Of a stretch of 64,000 nt of DNA, positions 1 through 9,700 are shown in pieces; position 1 is the stretch's first letter, and every line of letters begins with the position of its first letter. Position numbers and translations under genes: made by a program. Below the pieces are notes generated by a model. That model worked only from the letters and a program-made list of their open reading frames with translations. It did no database searches and was not told the DNA's origin. The DNA is from BOG-908 sp964247675 (GTDB taxonomy: Bacteria; Pseudomonadota; Alphaproteobacteria; Acetobacterales; Acetobacteraceae), in the NCBI GenBank assembly GCA_964247675.1, contig CAXTVW010000006.1:1-64000 (forward strand). The letters run 5' to 3'.

Positions 1-172
1 GGCCTTCTTTTTTGAAAAAAAGAAGCAAAAAACTTTTGCTCCCCCGCCTGCACAACGGCCTGCGCAGATCCTGCCAACGCACACTGTGGCAGAACAGGAT
101 TGGCTTTAATGCAGGCGGGGAAAGTAAAAGTTTTTTGCTTCTTTTTTTCAAAAAAGAAGGCCTTTCTTCCTT
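1..172. repeat. Palindromic intergenic element, copy R1 (left edge cut by window)
   Basis: Best-preserved copy and a useful type example. Left arm: a TTCTTTTTT / AAAAAAAGAA hairpin followed by GCAAAAAACTTTTGCT. Centre: variable and G/C-rich, bounded by inverted CCCCGCCTGCA (about 43-53) and TGCAGGCGGGG (about 111-121), with an inner ATCCTGCCA / TGGCAGaACAGGAT pair. Right arm: AAAAGTTTTTTGCTTC and then the mirror hairpin. The right edge runs straight into the argF stop codon, so it lies at the 3' end of argF. Confidence 0.9.
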
Positions 173-1064
173 ACCCCAATGCCCAAGCCAAGATCGCCTT
201 CTGCGCCCAAAGCCGATTCCCCGCCTCGTCGAACACCAAGGATTGCGGCCCGTCCAAAACCTCCGCCGACACTTCCTCGCCCCGATGCGCCGGCAGGCAA
301 TGCATGAACACGGCGTCTTCCGCGGCGAACGCCATCAGCGCCGCATCCACCCGGAACGCCGCGAGCGGCCGGCAGTCCCGTTTAGGGTCGTCGGCCATGC
401 TCACCCAGCAATCGGTGACCACGCAGCGCGCGTCTTCGACCGCAACCCTGGGATCGGACGTGACGCTCACGTCGCCGCCCTCGCGTTTCGCCCAGTCCAG
501 CAGGTAGCCGGGGATCGTAGAGCTTGGCGGGCAGGCCAGGCGCAGCGTGAAGCCGAAACGCACGGCGGCCTGCACCCAGGTGCGCGCCACGTTGTTGCCG
601 TCGCCGCACCAGGCGATCACCTGTCCGGCGATCGGGCCGCGATGTTCCTCGAACGTCATGATGTCGGCCATCAACTGGCACGGATGGCTGGCTTCGGTCA
701 GCCCGTTGATCACCGGCACCGTCGCGTATTGCGCCAATTCCTCCAGCTTCCGCACCTTGTCGGTGCGCAGCATGATGGCGTCCACATAGCGCGAGAGCAC
801 ACGCGCGGTGTCCGCGATCGTCTCGCCGCGGCCAAGCTGCATCTCCCGGTCCGACAGCACCACGCAATGACCGCCCAACTGGCGCATCGCCACTTCGAAG
901 CTGACCCGCGTGCGCGTGCTCGGGCGTTCAAACAACAGGGCAAGTGTCTTGCCTGCGATCGCCGGCGGGTTTGGCGCGCCGGCTTTGAAGGCGACCGCTT
1001 GGTCGAGGATGGCGCGTAATGCGGCCGTATCGAACTCAGCGAGTTCCAGGAAATGCTTTGTCAT
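171..1064 (-). CDS. argF: Ornithine carbamoyltransferase
   Basis: Cytoplasmic transferase that condenses ornithine and carbamoyl phosphate to citrulline in arginine biosynthesis. The 297-residue product has the family's usual length. Visible motifs are the carbamoyl-phosphate loop STRTR (49-53), HPCQ (127-130), the ornithine-side DCWVSM (218-223, usually DVWxSMG) and the catalytic HCLP (255-258). The ATG at 1064 gives the expected N-terminus. It lies downstream of argD on the same strand, separated by a 187-bp gap filled by a palindromic element rather than by the tight spacing usual for this pair. The stop codon is formed at the edge of another copy. An anabolic role is favoured over a catabolic one because argD is adjacent and no arginine deiminase genes are present. 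Confidence 0.95.
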   Translation of the reverse strand: MTKHFLELAEFDTAALRAILDQAVAFKAGAPNPPAIAGKTLALLFERPSTRTRVSFEVAMRQLGGHCVVLSDREMQLGRGETIADTARVLSRYVDAIMLRTDKVRKLEELAQYATVPVINGLTEASHPCQLMADIMTFEEHRGPIAGQVIAWCGDGNNVARTWVQAAVRFGFTLRLACPPSSTIPGYLLDWAKREGGDVSVTSDPRVAVEDARCVVTDCWVSMADDPKRDCRPLAAFRVDAALMAFAAEDAVFMHCLPAHRGEEVSAEVLDGPQSLVFDEAGNRLWAQKAILAWALG

Positions 1065-1065
1065 T

Positions 1066-1250
1066 GAAGGAAGGAAGGCCTTCTTTTTTGCAAAAAAGAA
1101 GCAAAAAACTCTTGCCTGTCCGCCTTCACGAAAGCGCGCAGCTCTCGTGCAAACGCGCGCTGTCGCACAACAGGCGCGTTTGCCCGTGCCAGCGCTGGGA
1201 CAAAAGTTTTTTGGTTCTTTTTTTCAAAAAAGAACTGCTTGCTTCCTTGC
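1066..1250. repeat. Palindromic intergenic element, copy R2
   Basis: Fills the gap between argD and argF on the minus strand. The two terminal hairpins belong to different subtypes: the left has CTTC/GAAG ends and a TTTTTTGCAAAAAAG core, while the right has GTTC/GAAC ends. Each hairpin therefore keeps its own pairing independently of the other. The centre is G/C-rich and more diverged than in R1. Confidence 0.88.
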
Positions 1251-1251
1251 C

Positions 1252-2442
1252 TCACTGCGCCGCGGCCAAATGCGTCCGCAAGCCCGACGCAGCCCGCCCC
1301 AACCGCGCCAGCCCCTCCGCCACGTCGGCGTCCGTCAACACCAACGGCGGCACCAGGCGCAGCACGTTCTCGCCCGCGGCCACGGTCAGCAGGCCGGCTT
1401 CCACGCAGGCTTTCTGCACGGCGGTGTTCGGCTGCGCGCATTCCAGCCCGAGCATTAGCCCTACGCCACGCACGCCCGAAAACACGTCCGGAAAGCTGTC
1501 TGCCAACGCGTGCAGGCCCGCTTCCAGGCGTGCGCCCTGCGCGGTCACGCCAGCGAGGAAACCGGGGGCGAGCAGCACGTCCAGCACCGCGTTGCCCGCG
1601 GCCGCCGCCATCGGGTTGCCGCCGAAGGTGGTGCCGTGACTGCCGGCGGTCAGGTGCCGCGCCACGCTCTCGCGTGCCAGGATGGCGCCCATCGGGAAGC
1701 CGCCGCCAATGCCCTTCGCGGCGGAGAGCACGTCGGGCTCCACGCCGGCCATCTGGTAGGCGAACAGCCGGCCGGTGCGTCCCATGCCGCATTGCACCTC
1801 GTCGAACGCCAGCAGCAGGCCCCACTCGTCGCAGGCCGCGCGCAGATCGGCCAGGAAGCCGTCCGGCGCCACCCGCACGCCGCCTTCGCCCTGGATCGGC
1901 TCCACCAGCACGCCGGCGGTCTCCGGCGTGATAGCGTCACGCAAGGCGTTCATGTTGCCGAACGGCACGTGGTCGAAACCATCCACCGGGGTGCCGAAAC
2001 CGTCCAGGTATTTCGGGTTGCCGGTAGCCGAAAGCATGGCCAGCGTGCGGCCGTGGAAAGCGCCGTTGAAACAGATCATGCGGGTCCGCTCGGGCCGGCC
2101 GGTCTTGGCCATCGCGCGGCGCACCATCTTCACCGCGCCCTCGTTTGCCTCGGCGCCGGAATTGCAGAAGAACACGCTGTCGGCGAACGTGGCGTCCACC
2201 AGCCGCTGCGCCAGGCGTTCGGCCTCCGGGACCCTGTACAGGTTGGATACGTGCAGCATCCGACCCGCCTGGGTTGCAATGGCCGCCACCAGATCCGGGT
2301 GCGCGTGGCCAAGCGAACTGGTGGCGATACCCGCCCCGAAATCGAGGAAGCGGCGCCCGTCCGAGGTCACCAGCCAGGCGCCCTCGCCATGGTCGAAGGC
2401 CAGGTCCTCGCGCGCGTAGGTGGGCATAAGCGCGGGGATCAT
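1252..2442 (-). CDS. argD: Acetylornithine aminotransferase (PLP class III)
   Basis: Pyridoxal-phosphate enzyme that converts N-acetylglutamate semialdehyde to N-acetylornithine; many homologues also act in lysine (DAP) synthesis. From the ATG at 2442 the product is 396 residues, the normal ArgD length. That start follows a GAGAGAA ribosome-binding stretch. A longer reading to 2553 adds residues with no family similarity and is not favoured. Motifs: NSGAEANEGAVK (94-105) for cofactor phosphate binding, FDEVQCGMGRTG (213-224) with the pyridine-N aspartate D214, and Schiff-base lysine K243 in SAAKGIGGGFP. It is first in the argD-argF pair. Confidence 0.95.
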   Translation of the reverse strand: MIPALMPTYAREDLAFDHGEGAWLVTSDGRRFLDFGAGIATSSLGHAHPDLVAAIATQAGRMLHVSNLYRVPEAERLAQRLVDATFADSVFFCNSGAEANEGAVKMVRRAMAKTGRPERTRMICFNGAFHGRTLAMLSATGNPKYLDGFGTPVDGFDHVPFGNMNALRDAITPETAGVLVEPIQGEGGVRVAPDGFLADLRAACDEWGLLLAFDEVQCGMGRTGRLFAYQMAGVEPDVLSAAKGIGGGFPMGAILARESVARHLTAGSHGTTFGGNPMAAAAGNAVLDVLLAPGFLAGVTAQGARLEAGLHALADSFPDVFSGVRGVGLMLGLECAQPNTAVQKACVEAGLLTVAAGENVLRLVPPLVLTDADVAEGLARLGRAASGLRTHLAAAQ

Positions 2443-2586
2443 GGGTTCTCTCTCGTCACCGCTGGTATCCATAGGCCGAATTTTTGCACGCCACGGTCTG
2501 TAGTGGCAGTGCAGCAAAGCAGGCATGTTCCGGCCACTGTCCGCCCAAGTCAATTCAACCGGCAGTTCGCCGACAGCTTACCAGGT

Positions 2587-2898
2587 ATGATGTTACCTCC
2601 GGATCCACCGCGACCTGATCTGCCCGACGCCGTCACCAATGGGCATGCGCGTCATCCGGGGCGGGAAGACGCGGCAGAATCGGCCATAAGGAAAGCCGGT
2701 TCTGAGGCCGGACGTATGCCGCATCCCGGATTGGGCGGCCACAGGCCGCTGGCGCTGGTCCGTCTGCTGCTTCTGGCCCTGAGCACGATCGGCGTGGGTA
2801 GCGCGTTCGTGCTTTTGGCAACCGGTCACCTTGCGCTGGCAGCTCGTGTTTTGGCTGGCGACGTTCTGCTCATCTTTGGTATACTGATCATCGCTTGA
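2587..2898 (+). CDS. Small hypothetical membrane protein
   Basis: Possible 103-residue protein with no recognised family. The first 50 residues are Pro/Arg/His-rich and hydrophilic. The C-terminal half has two hydrophobic spans, roughly 54-79 (LALVRLLLLALSTIGVGSAF) and 82-103 (ending FGILIIA). Two consecutive ATGs lie at 2587 and 2590, with no convincing Shine-Dalgarno sequence. The gene is divergent from argD (144-bp gap, where both promoters would lie) and convergent with ppkA; its stop abuts repeat R3. The same frame stays open across argD antisense, so openness alone is weak evidence. The membrane segments and the position in otherwise empty sequence support it. Confidence 0.4.
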   Translation: MMLPPDPPRPDLPDAVTNGHARHPGREDAAESAIRKAGSEAGRMPHPGLGGHRPLALVRLLLLALSTIGVGSAFVLLATGHLALAARVLAGDVLLIFGILIIA

Positions 2899-3062
2899 GG
2901 GCGAAAAACAAAAGCAAGAAGTCCTGTCTTCAAGATAGGACCAACAAACTATGCTACCGCGCATCCGCGGCGTCCGGGTGCCCTCGTTTGAAGCGACAGC
3001 GGCAGAATGGCGGAGAGACAAAGTTTTACGCTTCTTTCTTCAAAAAAAGAACGCTTCGCTTC
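2899..3062. repeat. Palindromic intergenic element, copy R3 (diverged left arm)
   Basis: Convergent junction between the small membrane gene and ppkA. The left terminal hairpin at 2921-2941 has lost its T and A runs. It still pairs GTCCTGTCTT with AAGATAGGAC around a single C, with one G-T wobble. The right arm (around 3031-3058) keeps an imperfect form of the standard CTTCTTT..AAAAAAAGAA pattern. Confidence 0.8.
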
Positions 3063-4991
3063 CTACTTCCCGAACAACCGCTGCACAAACCCAGGCCGCT
3101 TGGCGCGCAACCAGTCCGGCACCTCCTCCGCAGACCGCAGCCGCGTCGCGGCCGAGGGTGCCAGCAGGTGACGCAGCAGCGTGGCGATCGGCTCCTGTAT
3201 GCTCCCGAGCGGCGGCACGGAGTGCCGCGCCGCGCGCGCGCTCGCCAGATCGCTTCCCATGTCCAGCCGCGTGCCGCGCGCGGCGGCCGCAAGGACCAGC
3301 CCCAGGCTGTAGAGGTCCGAGCGCGCATCAACCTGCGTGGCACGGCTCGAGAGCTGTTCGGGCGAGCACCACGAGAACTTGCCCGCAAAGTCGATGTTGC
3401 GATGCGTGTTCTCCGGCGCATCCAGGCTGCGCGCCAACCCGAAATCGATGATCGTGGCCGCGGCGCAATTGTCATCGACCAGGATGATGTTATCCGGCGA
3501 GATGTCCTGGTGGACCAATCCCTGGGCGTGCAGCGCGCTCAGGCCGGACGCCAGGCGAGCGGCCAGGCGCAGCAACTCCGTCGGCGGCAGCGGCCCATCC
3601 CGCAGCCTGGCGGACAGCGTCCGGCCGCGCAGGTAGTCCATCACCAGCATCGGCCTGCCGTCCGTGTCTCGCAGCAGGCCCTGGCACCCGACCACCGCCT
3701 CATGCCGCACGCGCTGCAGCAGCCGAGCCTCCTCCAGCATCAGGTTGAGCACCGTCGGGTCCAGTGCGTAGCGCGGCAGGAGTATCTTGATTGCGTGCTC
3801 GGTTTTCAGATCCCTGTGCCGCGCACGGTAGATTTCGCCGACGCCGCCGCGGGCGATAAGCGCGCGCACGAAATAGGTGTTCACCAGCAACTGGTCGGCT
3901 TGCAGCACCGTGTCCGCCCAGTCGGCCGCCTTGTGCTCCGGGTCGCGCAGGCCCACGCGCTGTATCATGTCCCGCGCGGCGGCGGCCAGCGACTGGCGTT
4001 CGGCGGCGGGGCGTCGCTCGCCTGTCTGGGTGTGCAGCAAAGCGTGGTTGAAGTCGCGCAGCCGCCTGTCGAACCAGGCGCGGCCGGACACCTGGCCGTC
4101 CCTTTCCGCCGTGCCGTCAGGCAGGCCCGCCAGCGCGGCCGCAGGCAGGATCTCGGTGCTGTCCGCCGCGCCGCGCGCCGGCTCGGCTGCGGGCACAATG
4201 GAAGTCGCCTCCTGGATATCCGCTTCGTGAGACACAGAAGTTTGGGATCGCTCAGCCTCGGCCTGCCCGGTTTCCGGCACCTGCAACGGCTGAGCCGTCC
4301 GGACAGGCGAGGGAGCCACAAGGCCCTTCCAGGAGGCGGGTATGTCGCCGCCCGGCCCGGCGGTCGCGGCAGCCGCCTCGGTGCGGGAGAGATCGTGCTG
4401 CAGGATCGTCGTCTGCTCGTCATCCTGGTGGGCGGGGCTGGTCAGGATCGTCGTCGCCTCGTCCGCATCCGCATGATCCCCGGCGTTCCACGAATCGAGC
4501 CCACGCAGGCCCGCTTCCTGTGCGCCCGGATCAGGCGTAGCCGGCGCGGTATCGCTCCATCCTGCCGCTGCTCCGCCGCTCGCCTGCGCGACCAAGCCGT
4601 CGCCAGCCTCCGGCGCCGGAAAACGCAGCACGGCTGTGGGCTCGTCCAGCCCGCCAGACGCCTCGTGCTCCGACACGGCGGGTGGGAAGCCGGGCATGTC
4701 CTGGCCTATAGCTTGCGCATCGCCGGGTGCGGCCATGCTGCCGGCTGTATCGGTCTCTAATGCGTTCTCGGCGTAATCCGGGGCACCCGGCAAGGCGTGG
4801 ACTATCGTCGTGCGCTCTTCGTCGTCGTCAGGCGCCGGGTGGAGAAGGATCGTCGTGCGCTCTTCCTCCGCCTCGACCGGCCAAGCCACCTGCATCGCCT
4901 GCACGTCGCCCGAGGGGGAGATCACCTCTCCCGCCTGGAGGATACGGGTCGCCTCGTCCGGCTCTTCCGTCCTGTCCGCCGCCCCGCTCAT
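3063..4991 (-). CDS. ppkA: T6SS-associated Ser/Thr protein kinase (PpkA/ImpN-like) with repeated TTIL tail
   Basis: Protein kinase of the T6SS threonine-phosphorylation switch, 642 residues. The catalytic domain is about 370-625: glycine loop RGGVGEIYRA (381-390), ATP lysine K402, helix-C E421, catalytic loop HQDISPDN (494-501; D496, N501), DFG at 516-518 and WCSPEQ in the APE position. The usual HRD arginine is Q495. Residues 1-300 are acidic low-complexity sequence with eight E/D-x-T-x-[IV]-[LV] motifs at about 13, 44, 59, 117, 178, 192, 261 and 277. No membrane segment is evident, unlike some PpkA proteins. Its ATG overlaps the phosphatase stop by 4 nt (ATGA), so translation is probably coupled. 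It is the last gene of the T6SS run. Confidence 0.92.
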   Translation of the reverse strand: MSGAADRTEEPDEATRILQAGEVISPSGDVQAMQVAWPVEAEEERTTILLHPAPDDDEERTTIVHALPGAPDYAENALETDTAGSMAAPGDAQAIGQDMPGFPPAVSEHEASGGLDEPTAVLRFPAPEAGDGLVAQASGGAAAGWSDTAPATPDPGAQEAGLRGLDSWNAGDHADADEATTILTSPAHQDDEQTTILQHDLSRTEAAAATAGPGGDIPASWKGLVAPSPVRTAQPLQVPETGQAEAERSQTSVSHEADIQEATSIVPAAEPARGAADSTEILPAAALAGLPDGTAERDGQVSGRAWFDRRLRDFNHALLHTQTGERRPAAERQSLAAAARDMIQRVGLRDPEHKAADWADTVLQADQLLVNTYFVRALIARGGVGEIYRARHRDLKTEHAIKILLPRYALDPTVLNLMLEEARLLQRVRHEAVVGCQGLLRDTDGRPMLVMDYLRGRTLSARLRDGPLPPTELLRLAARLASGLSALHAQGLVHQDISPDNIILVDDNCAAATIIDFGLARSLDAPENTHRNIDFAGKFSWCSPEQLSSRATQVDARSDLYSLGLVLAAAARGTRLDMGSDLASARAARHSVPPLGSIQEPIATLLRHLLAPSAATRLRSAEEVPDWLRAKRPGFVQRLFGK

Positions 4992-6442
4992 GCCGCGGGG
5001 TTGAACACGACGGCTATGGTCACGTTGTCCCGCGCGCCGGCTACCAGCGCCTCCTGCATCAACCCTTCAACCGCATGGTCCACCGACCCGCCGGGCAGCG
5101 ACGTGCCAAGCAGGTCCTCTATGTCCTCGTCCTGCAGCGCCTTGATCAGCCCGTCGCTGCACAGCAGGAAGCAATCGTCCGGCTCCAGCTTGCCGTGCAC
5201 ATGTTCCACGAAAAGCGCCTCTTCAGCACCCACCGCGTGGGTCACCACGCCGCCTTTCGTTAGAGCGTGATCGGTGGTCAGGCACTCAAGGCGGCCGCCG
5301 CGCAGGCGGTAGCCGCGGCTATCGCCGGACCACATCAGGCAGAAATGCCCGGCATAGGCCAGCAGGACCACCACGGTGGAGGCAACGATCGCTGTGTCGG
5401 ACATGCCGGCCGCGCGGGTCCGCAACGCCGTGTTGGCGGCTTGCAGCACCTCGCGCATCTCATCGACGGCGCTGGTGAAGCTCAGCGGCGTCAGCACCTG
5501 CTCCAGATGCTCGACGACGATACGGCTGGCTTCCGCCGCGGCCTCGTGGCCGCCCACGCCGTCCGCCACCGCCCACACGCCCAGATCGCCGCGCAGCAGC
5601 AGCGCGTCCTCGTTCACCTTCCGCTTGGTGCCCGGGTGGGTGCGTCCCGCGGCCGGCAGGTGCGTCACCGGCCTGAGCAGCAGGATCGGCATGTCTTCGA
5701 GCGTCGCCGCCCCGGCACCCGGCCGTTCCCATCCCCATTCGTCCCACTCGCCATCGAGGAAGGCGGCGAAGTTGGCGGGCGCCGGCAGGCCGGGGCTCAG
5801 CAGGACGGAGGGACGCACCCGCTCAGAGCCATGGGTCCACCACAGGCTGAACGGCACGTTGTTGCCCATCAGCACCTGATCCAGGATGCGGGCGTAGGTT
5901 GGCGACATGTCGCCCGTCTCATGCAAGTCCAGGCGCAGCGCGCCTCTGCGCGCCTCGTCGCCGGCACGGGCATAGTCCGGCACGCCTATGGCCAGCACAT
6001 CGCGGTCGAACGCGTCGAAATCGAAGGAGTCGTCCAGCGTGGTCAGGATCAGCTGCTCGGCCGCCTCGAACCAGGGGCGTGCGCTGTGGAACACCGTGCC
6101 GGGCGAAAGGCAGCCAGGGAGTTGCGCCGCCAGCACCAGCGGGAAGTAGCGCCCCACCCGGTCCACGCTCGGCATCATCACGCCAAGCGAGGGCACTTCC
6201 CCGCACAAATTCGGACCGAGCACGAAGCGCCAAATCGGCGTGTTTAGGTAGGCCGGCATCCAGGCCCCGCCCAGCTGGCGCTTGCTGGTGGCGATGGATT
6301 TCTGCAGCCACTCGTCGAAACCCGTGCGGAACGCCTGGTCCAGCCGGCGCCCCACGAAGTCTCCACGCGCGGGCAGCTTGCCGAAGAAACCCGGCTGCGG
6401 GTCCTCGACCACGGCAGCCTGGCGGGTCTGCACGCCGCTCAT
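4988..6442 (-). CDS. tagF: TagF-PppA fusion: T6SS TagF domain plus PP2C phosphatase
   Basis: Two T6SS regulators in one 484-residue polypeptide. The N-terminal TagF (ImpM/DUF2094) domain opens with GFFGKLPARGDFVGR (18-32), its hallmark; TagF represses T6SS assembly post-translationally. The C-terminal PP2C phosphatase (about 265-482) has the metal and catalytic motifs NEDA (277-280), ADGVGGH (293-299), SGDSRGYRLRGG, CSDGL and ARDNVTIAVV. It should reverse the phosphorylation made by PpkA. The start at 6442 is chosen because the domain begins there; an in-frame extension to 6523 runs into a repeat arm. It is separated from tssM by 280 bp of repeat sequence but overlaps ppkA. TagF-PppA fusions are known in Agrobacterium-type clusters. 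Confidence 0.93.
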   Translation of the reverse strand: MSGVQTRQAAVVEDPQPGFFGKLPARGDFVGRRLDQAFRTGFDEWLQKSIATSKRQLGGAWMPAYLNTPIWRFVLGPNLCGEVPSLGVMMPSVDRVGRYFPLVLAAQLPGCLSPGTVFHSARPWFEAAEQLILTTLDDSFDFDAFDRDVLAIGVPDYARAGDEARRGALRLDLHETGDMSPTYARILDQVLMGNNVPFSLWWTHGSERVRPSVLLSPGLPAPANFAAFLDGEWDEWGWERPGAGAATLEDMPILLLRPVTHLPAAGRTHPGTKRKVNEDALLLRGDLGVWAVADGVGGHEAAAEASRIVVEHLEQVLTPLSFTSAVDEMREVLQAANTALRTRAAGMSDTAIVASTVVVLLAYAGHFCLMWSGDSRGYRLRGGRLECLTTDHALTKGGVVTHAVGAEEALFVEHVHGKLEPDDCFLLCSDGLIKALQDEDIEDLLGTSLPGGSVDHAVEGLMQEALVAGARDNVTIAVVFNPAA

Positions 6443-6454
6443 GCGTGCGGGTCC

Positions 6455-6722
6455 GGAAGCAAGCTGTCCTTTTCTGAAAAAAAGGACCAAACGCGGTTTC
6501 CTTGTGACGCCTGCTGGAAACAACGCGTGGGCTTTAGAAAATGCAAGGTTTTAATGAGCAAGCAAGAAAGCAAGACCTTCTTTTTTGCAAAAAAGAAGCA
6601 AAAAACTTTTTCTCCTGTCACTGCTGCAACAGTTTGGCTCGTTTGTTGAACGGGAGCCGGCGACAGGGAAGTCACAGATTTTCTGCTTCTTTTTTTCAAA
6701 AAAGAGAGCCTTCTTTGTTCGC
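6455..6722. repeat. Palindromic element, copy R4, plus a solitary arm
   Basis: The tssM/tagF junction holds one complete element (about 6557-6722, subtype CTTC/GAAG, core TTTTTTGCAAAAAAG). It also holds a solitary terminal hairpin at about 6465-6487 of the GTCC/GGACC subtype (GTCCTTTTCTGAAAAAAAGGAC). The lone arm shows that single arms can persist. A 60-bp stretch of unrelated sequence lies between the two. Confidence 0.85.
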
Positions 6723-9700
6723 TCACAACGCCCCCGGACACCGAAACGCCCGGATGTCGCGCAGCGTGAAGGGGTTGAGCACCGCGTCCGACTTCACCTG
6801 CAGCGACAGGCTATGCGAGCCCAGGGCAAACGCCACGGTAAAGCGGTCAGCGCCGCCCGGCTCCACGCTGCCGTTGTCGAACAGGCGGAACGGTGCCCAC
6901 ACGCCCTGCACGGCCAGCACGCCGCCAGGTGCGGAAGGCTCCACGCTGAGCCGTGCGCCATTATCGCCGCCGGAGGGCCAGGTAAAGGTTGTGGCCCGCA
7001 CCGGGCCGTGGGCGTAGCGCAAAGTCTGCCCGCCGATGTCCAGGGTCATTGCGTTGGCGTTGGGATCCAGCCGGTCCGGCGTGATCTCGTAATGGAACGA
7101 GGCACCACCGCCGCTGAAGAAGGCCTGCCGTATGGCGTCGGCATGTTCGAACTGCGCCAGGAACGCCGAGCTGACGCCTTCCGCGCTGTTGTATTGCCAG
7201 CGCCACGGCCGGCGGGATGTGTTCACGAACTGGCGCAGGTTCTGGCTGAAGAAGCTGTCCATCGTGCCGCCAGGACCGAACAATTTGGCGAAATCGTCCA
7301 CCGAGATCTCGCTGGTGGATCCGTGCGCGAACGGGTAGCGGCCGCGCGTCGCCTGGGCGCAGAAGCGCTGGCCGGACGCGTTCCAGGTGTGCGAGATCGC
7401 GCTCTTTGCGGTGCCGGACGTGACACTGGTAACGCTGGCGCTGAGGTCAGACAGCCAGACATCGACAGGCGGGGGCACCAGGCGGCTCTGGCTTATCAGC
7501 TTCTGATTGGCATCGTTCAGCCCGCCTTCGGTCTCCGTAACGCTCATCACGCCTTGCGGCGAACCGCCGGCGCGGCTCACCTGCTCGTAGAGGTCGTTGA
7601 CCGTGCGCATCAGGTCGCCGATCTGCGACGGGCCGCCATTGTTGCTCTGCATCGCCGCGCGCAGGGCAGCGAAGGGCTGTTCGGTCGTCTCGGCCGGCGC
7701 CGTGCTGGCGATCAGCGCCTTTAGCTTCTGCGCTTCGGCATCCTTGGCATCCGGCGCCGGCGGCGAGAGGTCCGTGTCGTGCACTATGGCGTTCAGCAGC
7801 TTCATCAGCACCGAGTCGGGGCCGGACAGGGCGGTGAGCACCAGGATGGATTGCTGCAGATCGACCAGCTTGCGTATGCGGAGGTCGTTGAGCAGCTCGG
7901 TCCACTTGGCGATGAAGTCGCCGCGGTATAGCGCAACCGTCTGGGCGGCGATGGCGTCCTCGGTCTCGCCCTGTGCGCCGCCTCCGCTGCTGCTGTTCCC
8001 ATAGGCCCATTGCTCGCGCGCCACGCTGGCGACCGCGCCATGCAAGCCTGGCAGGAACACCGTCAGGTAGCCGTCGCGCGTGTAGAAGCCGGGGATGCCC
8101 TGCGTCAGCGGCGCGTTGGAGACCCGGATGAACGCGCGATCGACGACGGCGCCCGCCTTGTCTTCGACAGTCCAGGACGGCAGGCGCTGCGCTTCCGCGC
8201 CGTCACGCAGCAGCGCGTAGGCGCGGGCGGCAAGCGGCACCTTCTGCACCTGGCGGCGAACGTCACCGATCAAGGCGGCATCCAGTGCGATCGGCTGGTA
8301 GGACTGGCCGAGCAAGGCGGCGAAGTGCTGGTCGAGATCGGCGCGGTTCGTGGCGTTGCTGTCGCCAGGGTAGAGCACGGCCCATTCGGCGTGCATCCAT
8401 TTGCGCGTGAAGTCGCGGTCCATCGCCGCCTGGCCGCCCAGGCCGAGATAGACGCGCAGGGCGGCGATCTTGAAATCGAAGTCGTCCTCGCGGCCATTGC
8501 GCATCTGCTTCTGCAGGAACACCAGCACCCGCGGCAGCAGCAGGTCGTTCAGCGCGCGGCCGTACACGCCCGCATATTGCGATTGCAGCTTCGCACTCTG
8601 GTCCATCCCCGCATGGACGTAGACCGAAGCGGCGTTGTGGCGCATCGCGGCCGGCCCGTCGCGCAGCATGTCCAATGGCGGCACTATGCGCAGAAAGTCC
8701 GCGTCACTTACGTTCTGCGTGGGGATGCCCGCCACTGCCTGCCTGTATTGCGCGATGTGCTTGTCGGCTGCGCGCACCAGCGCCTTGTTCTGCGTGTATG
8801 CCATCGCCCAGGTGCCGAGCAGGCCCAGCACCAGCACGGTGGCGGCAGCTCCCACAAGCTGCCTGGTCAGCGCCATGCGGCGGCGGACGCGCGGGTCGGC
8901 GGCCACTACGTTGGCTTCCGCGAACACGACGCCGTTCAGCAGGCGGGTGAGGAAGTAGCTTTTTTCCTGGCCGGCAAACGCCTGCTGGCGCGGCATCTCC
9001 ATGCCGAACGTGGCCGCCATCGCGTGCATCAGCCGGTCGATCGGTGCGCCCTGCTGCGTGCCGGAGGCGAAATACACGCCACGGAGTAGCGGCCGTTCGT
9101 CGAACTTCGACGTGGTGAAGATCTCGTCAAGGATTTCGTGCAGCGGCTCCTTCAGCGTGGCGACCTGCAACGGAAAGCCGTAGATCAGGCCGCGCCGCTG
9201 GATGTCGCTTTCCTGCTGCAGCCGCTCCAGCACTATCGCATTCATGCGCGTCAGAAGCTGGTCGAATTCCGCATCGAATCGCGAGTAGGCGGCCTGCGTG
9301 CCTGGCTTGCCGTCATCGAGCGGGAAGGTCATGCCCCAGACCTGCTCGCGGTCGGTGCGGCTGAACGCGTCGAAGAACTGCACGAAGCCGGCCATCAGGT
9401 CGGCCTTTGTCAGCAGCACGTACACTGGGAAGCGGCTGCCGAACGCGCGCGTAAGCTCGGCCAGACGCTGGCGTATCGCCTGCGCGTTCGCCAGCCGCTC
9501 GGCCGGGTTGCGCGTGGCCACATCCTCCAGGCTGAGTGCCACGATCACGCCGTTGATCGGCTGCAGCGGCCGATACGTCTTCAGCAGGCCGAGAAAACCG
9601 GTCCAGCCCTGGCGGTCGATCTCGGGATCGCTATCCTGCGTGGTGTAGCGCCCCGCCGTGTCCAGCAGGATCGCCTCCTCGGTGAACCACCAATCGCAGT

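Noticed and set aside
1510..2586. Upstream extension of the small plus-strand membrane gene across argD
   Set aside because: The extension is antisense to argD and has shadow composition; only the part from 2587 lies in free sequence and carries membrane spans.
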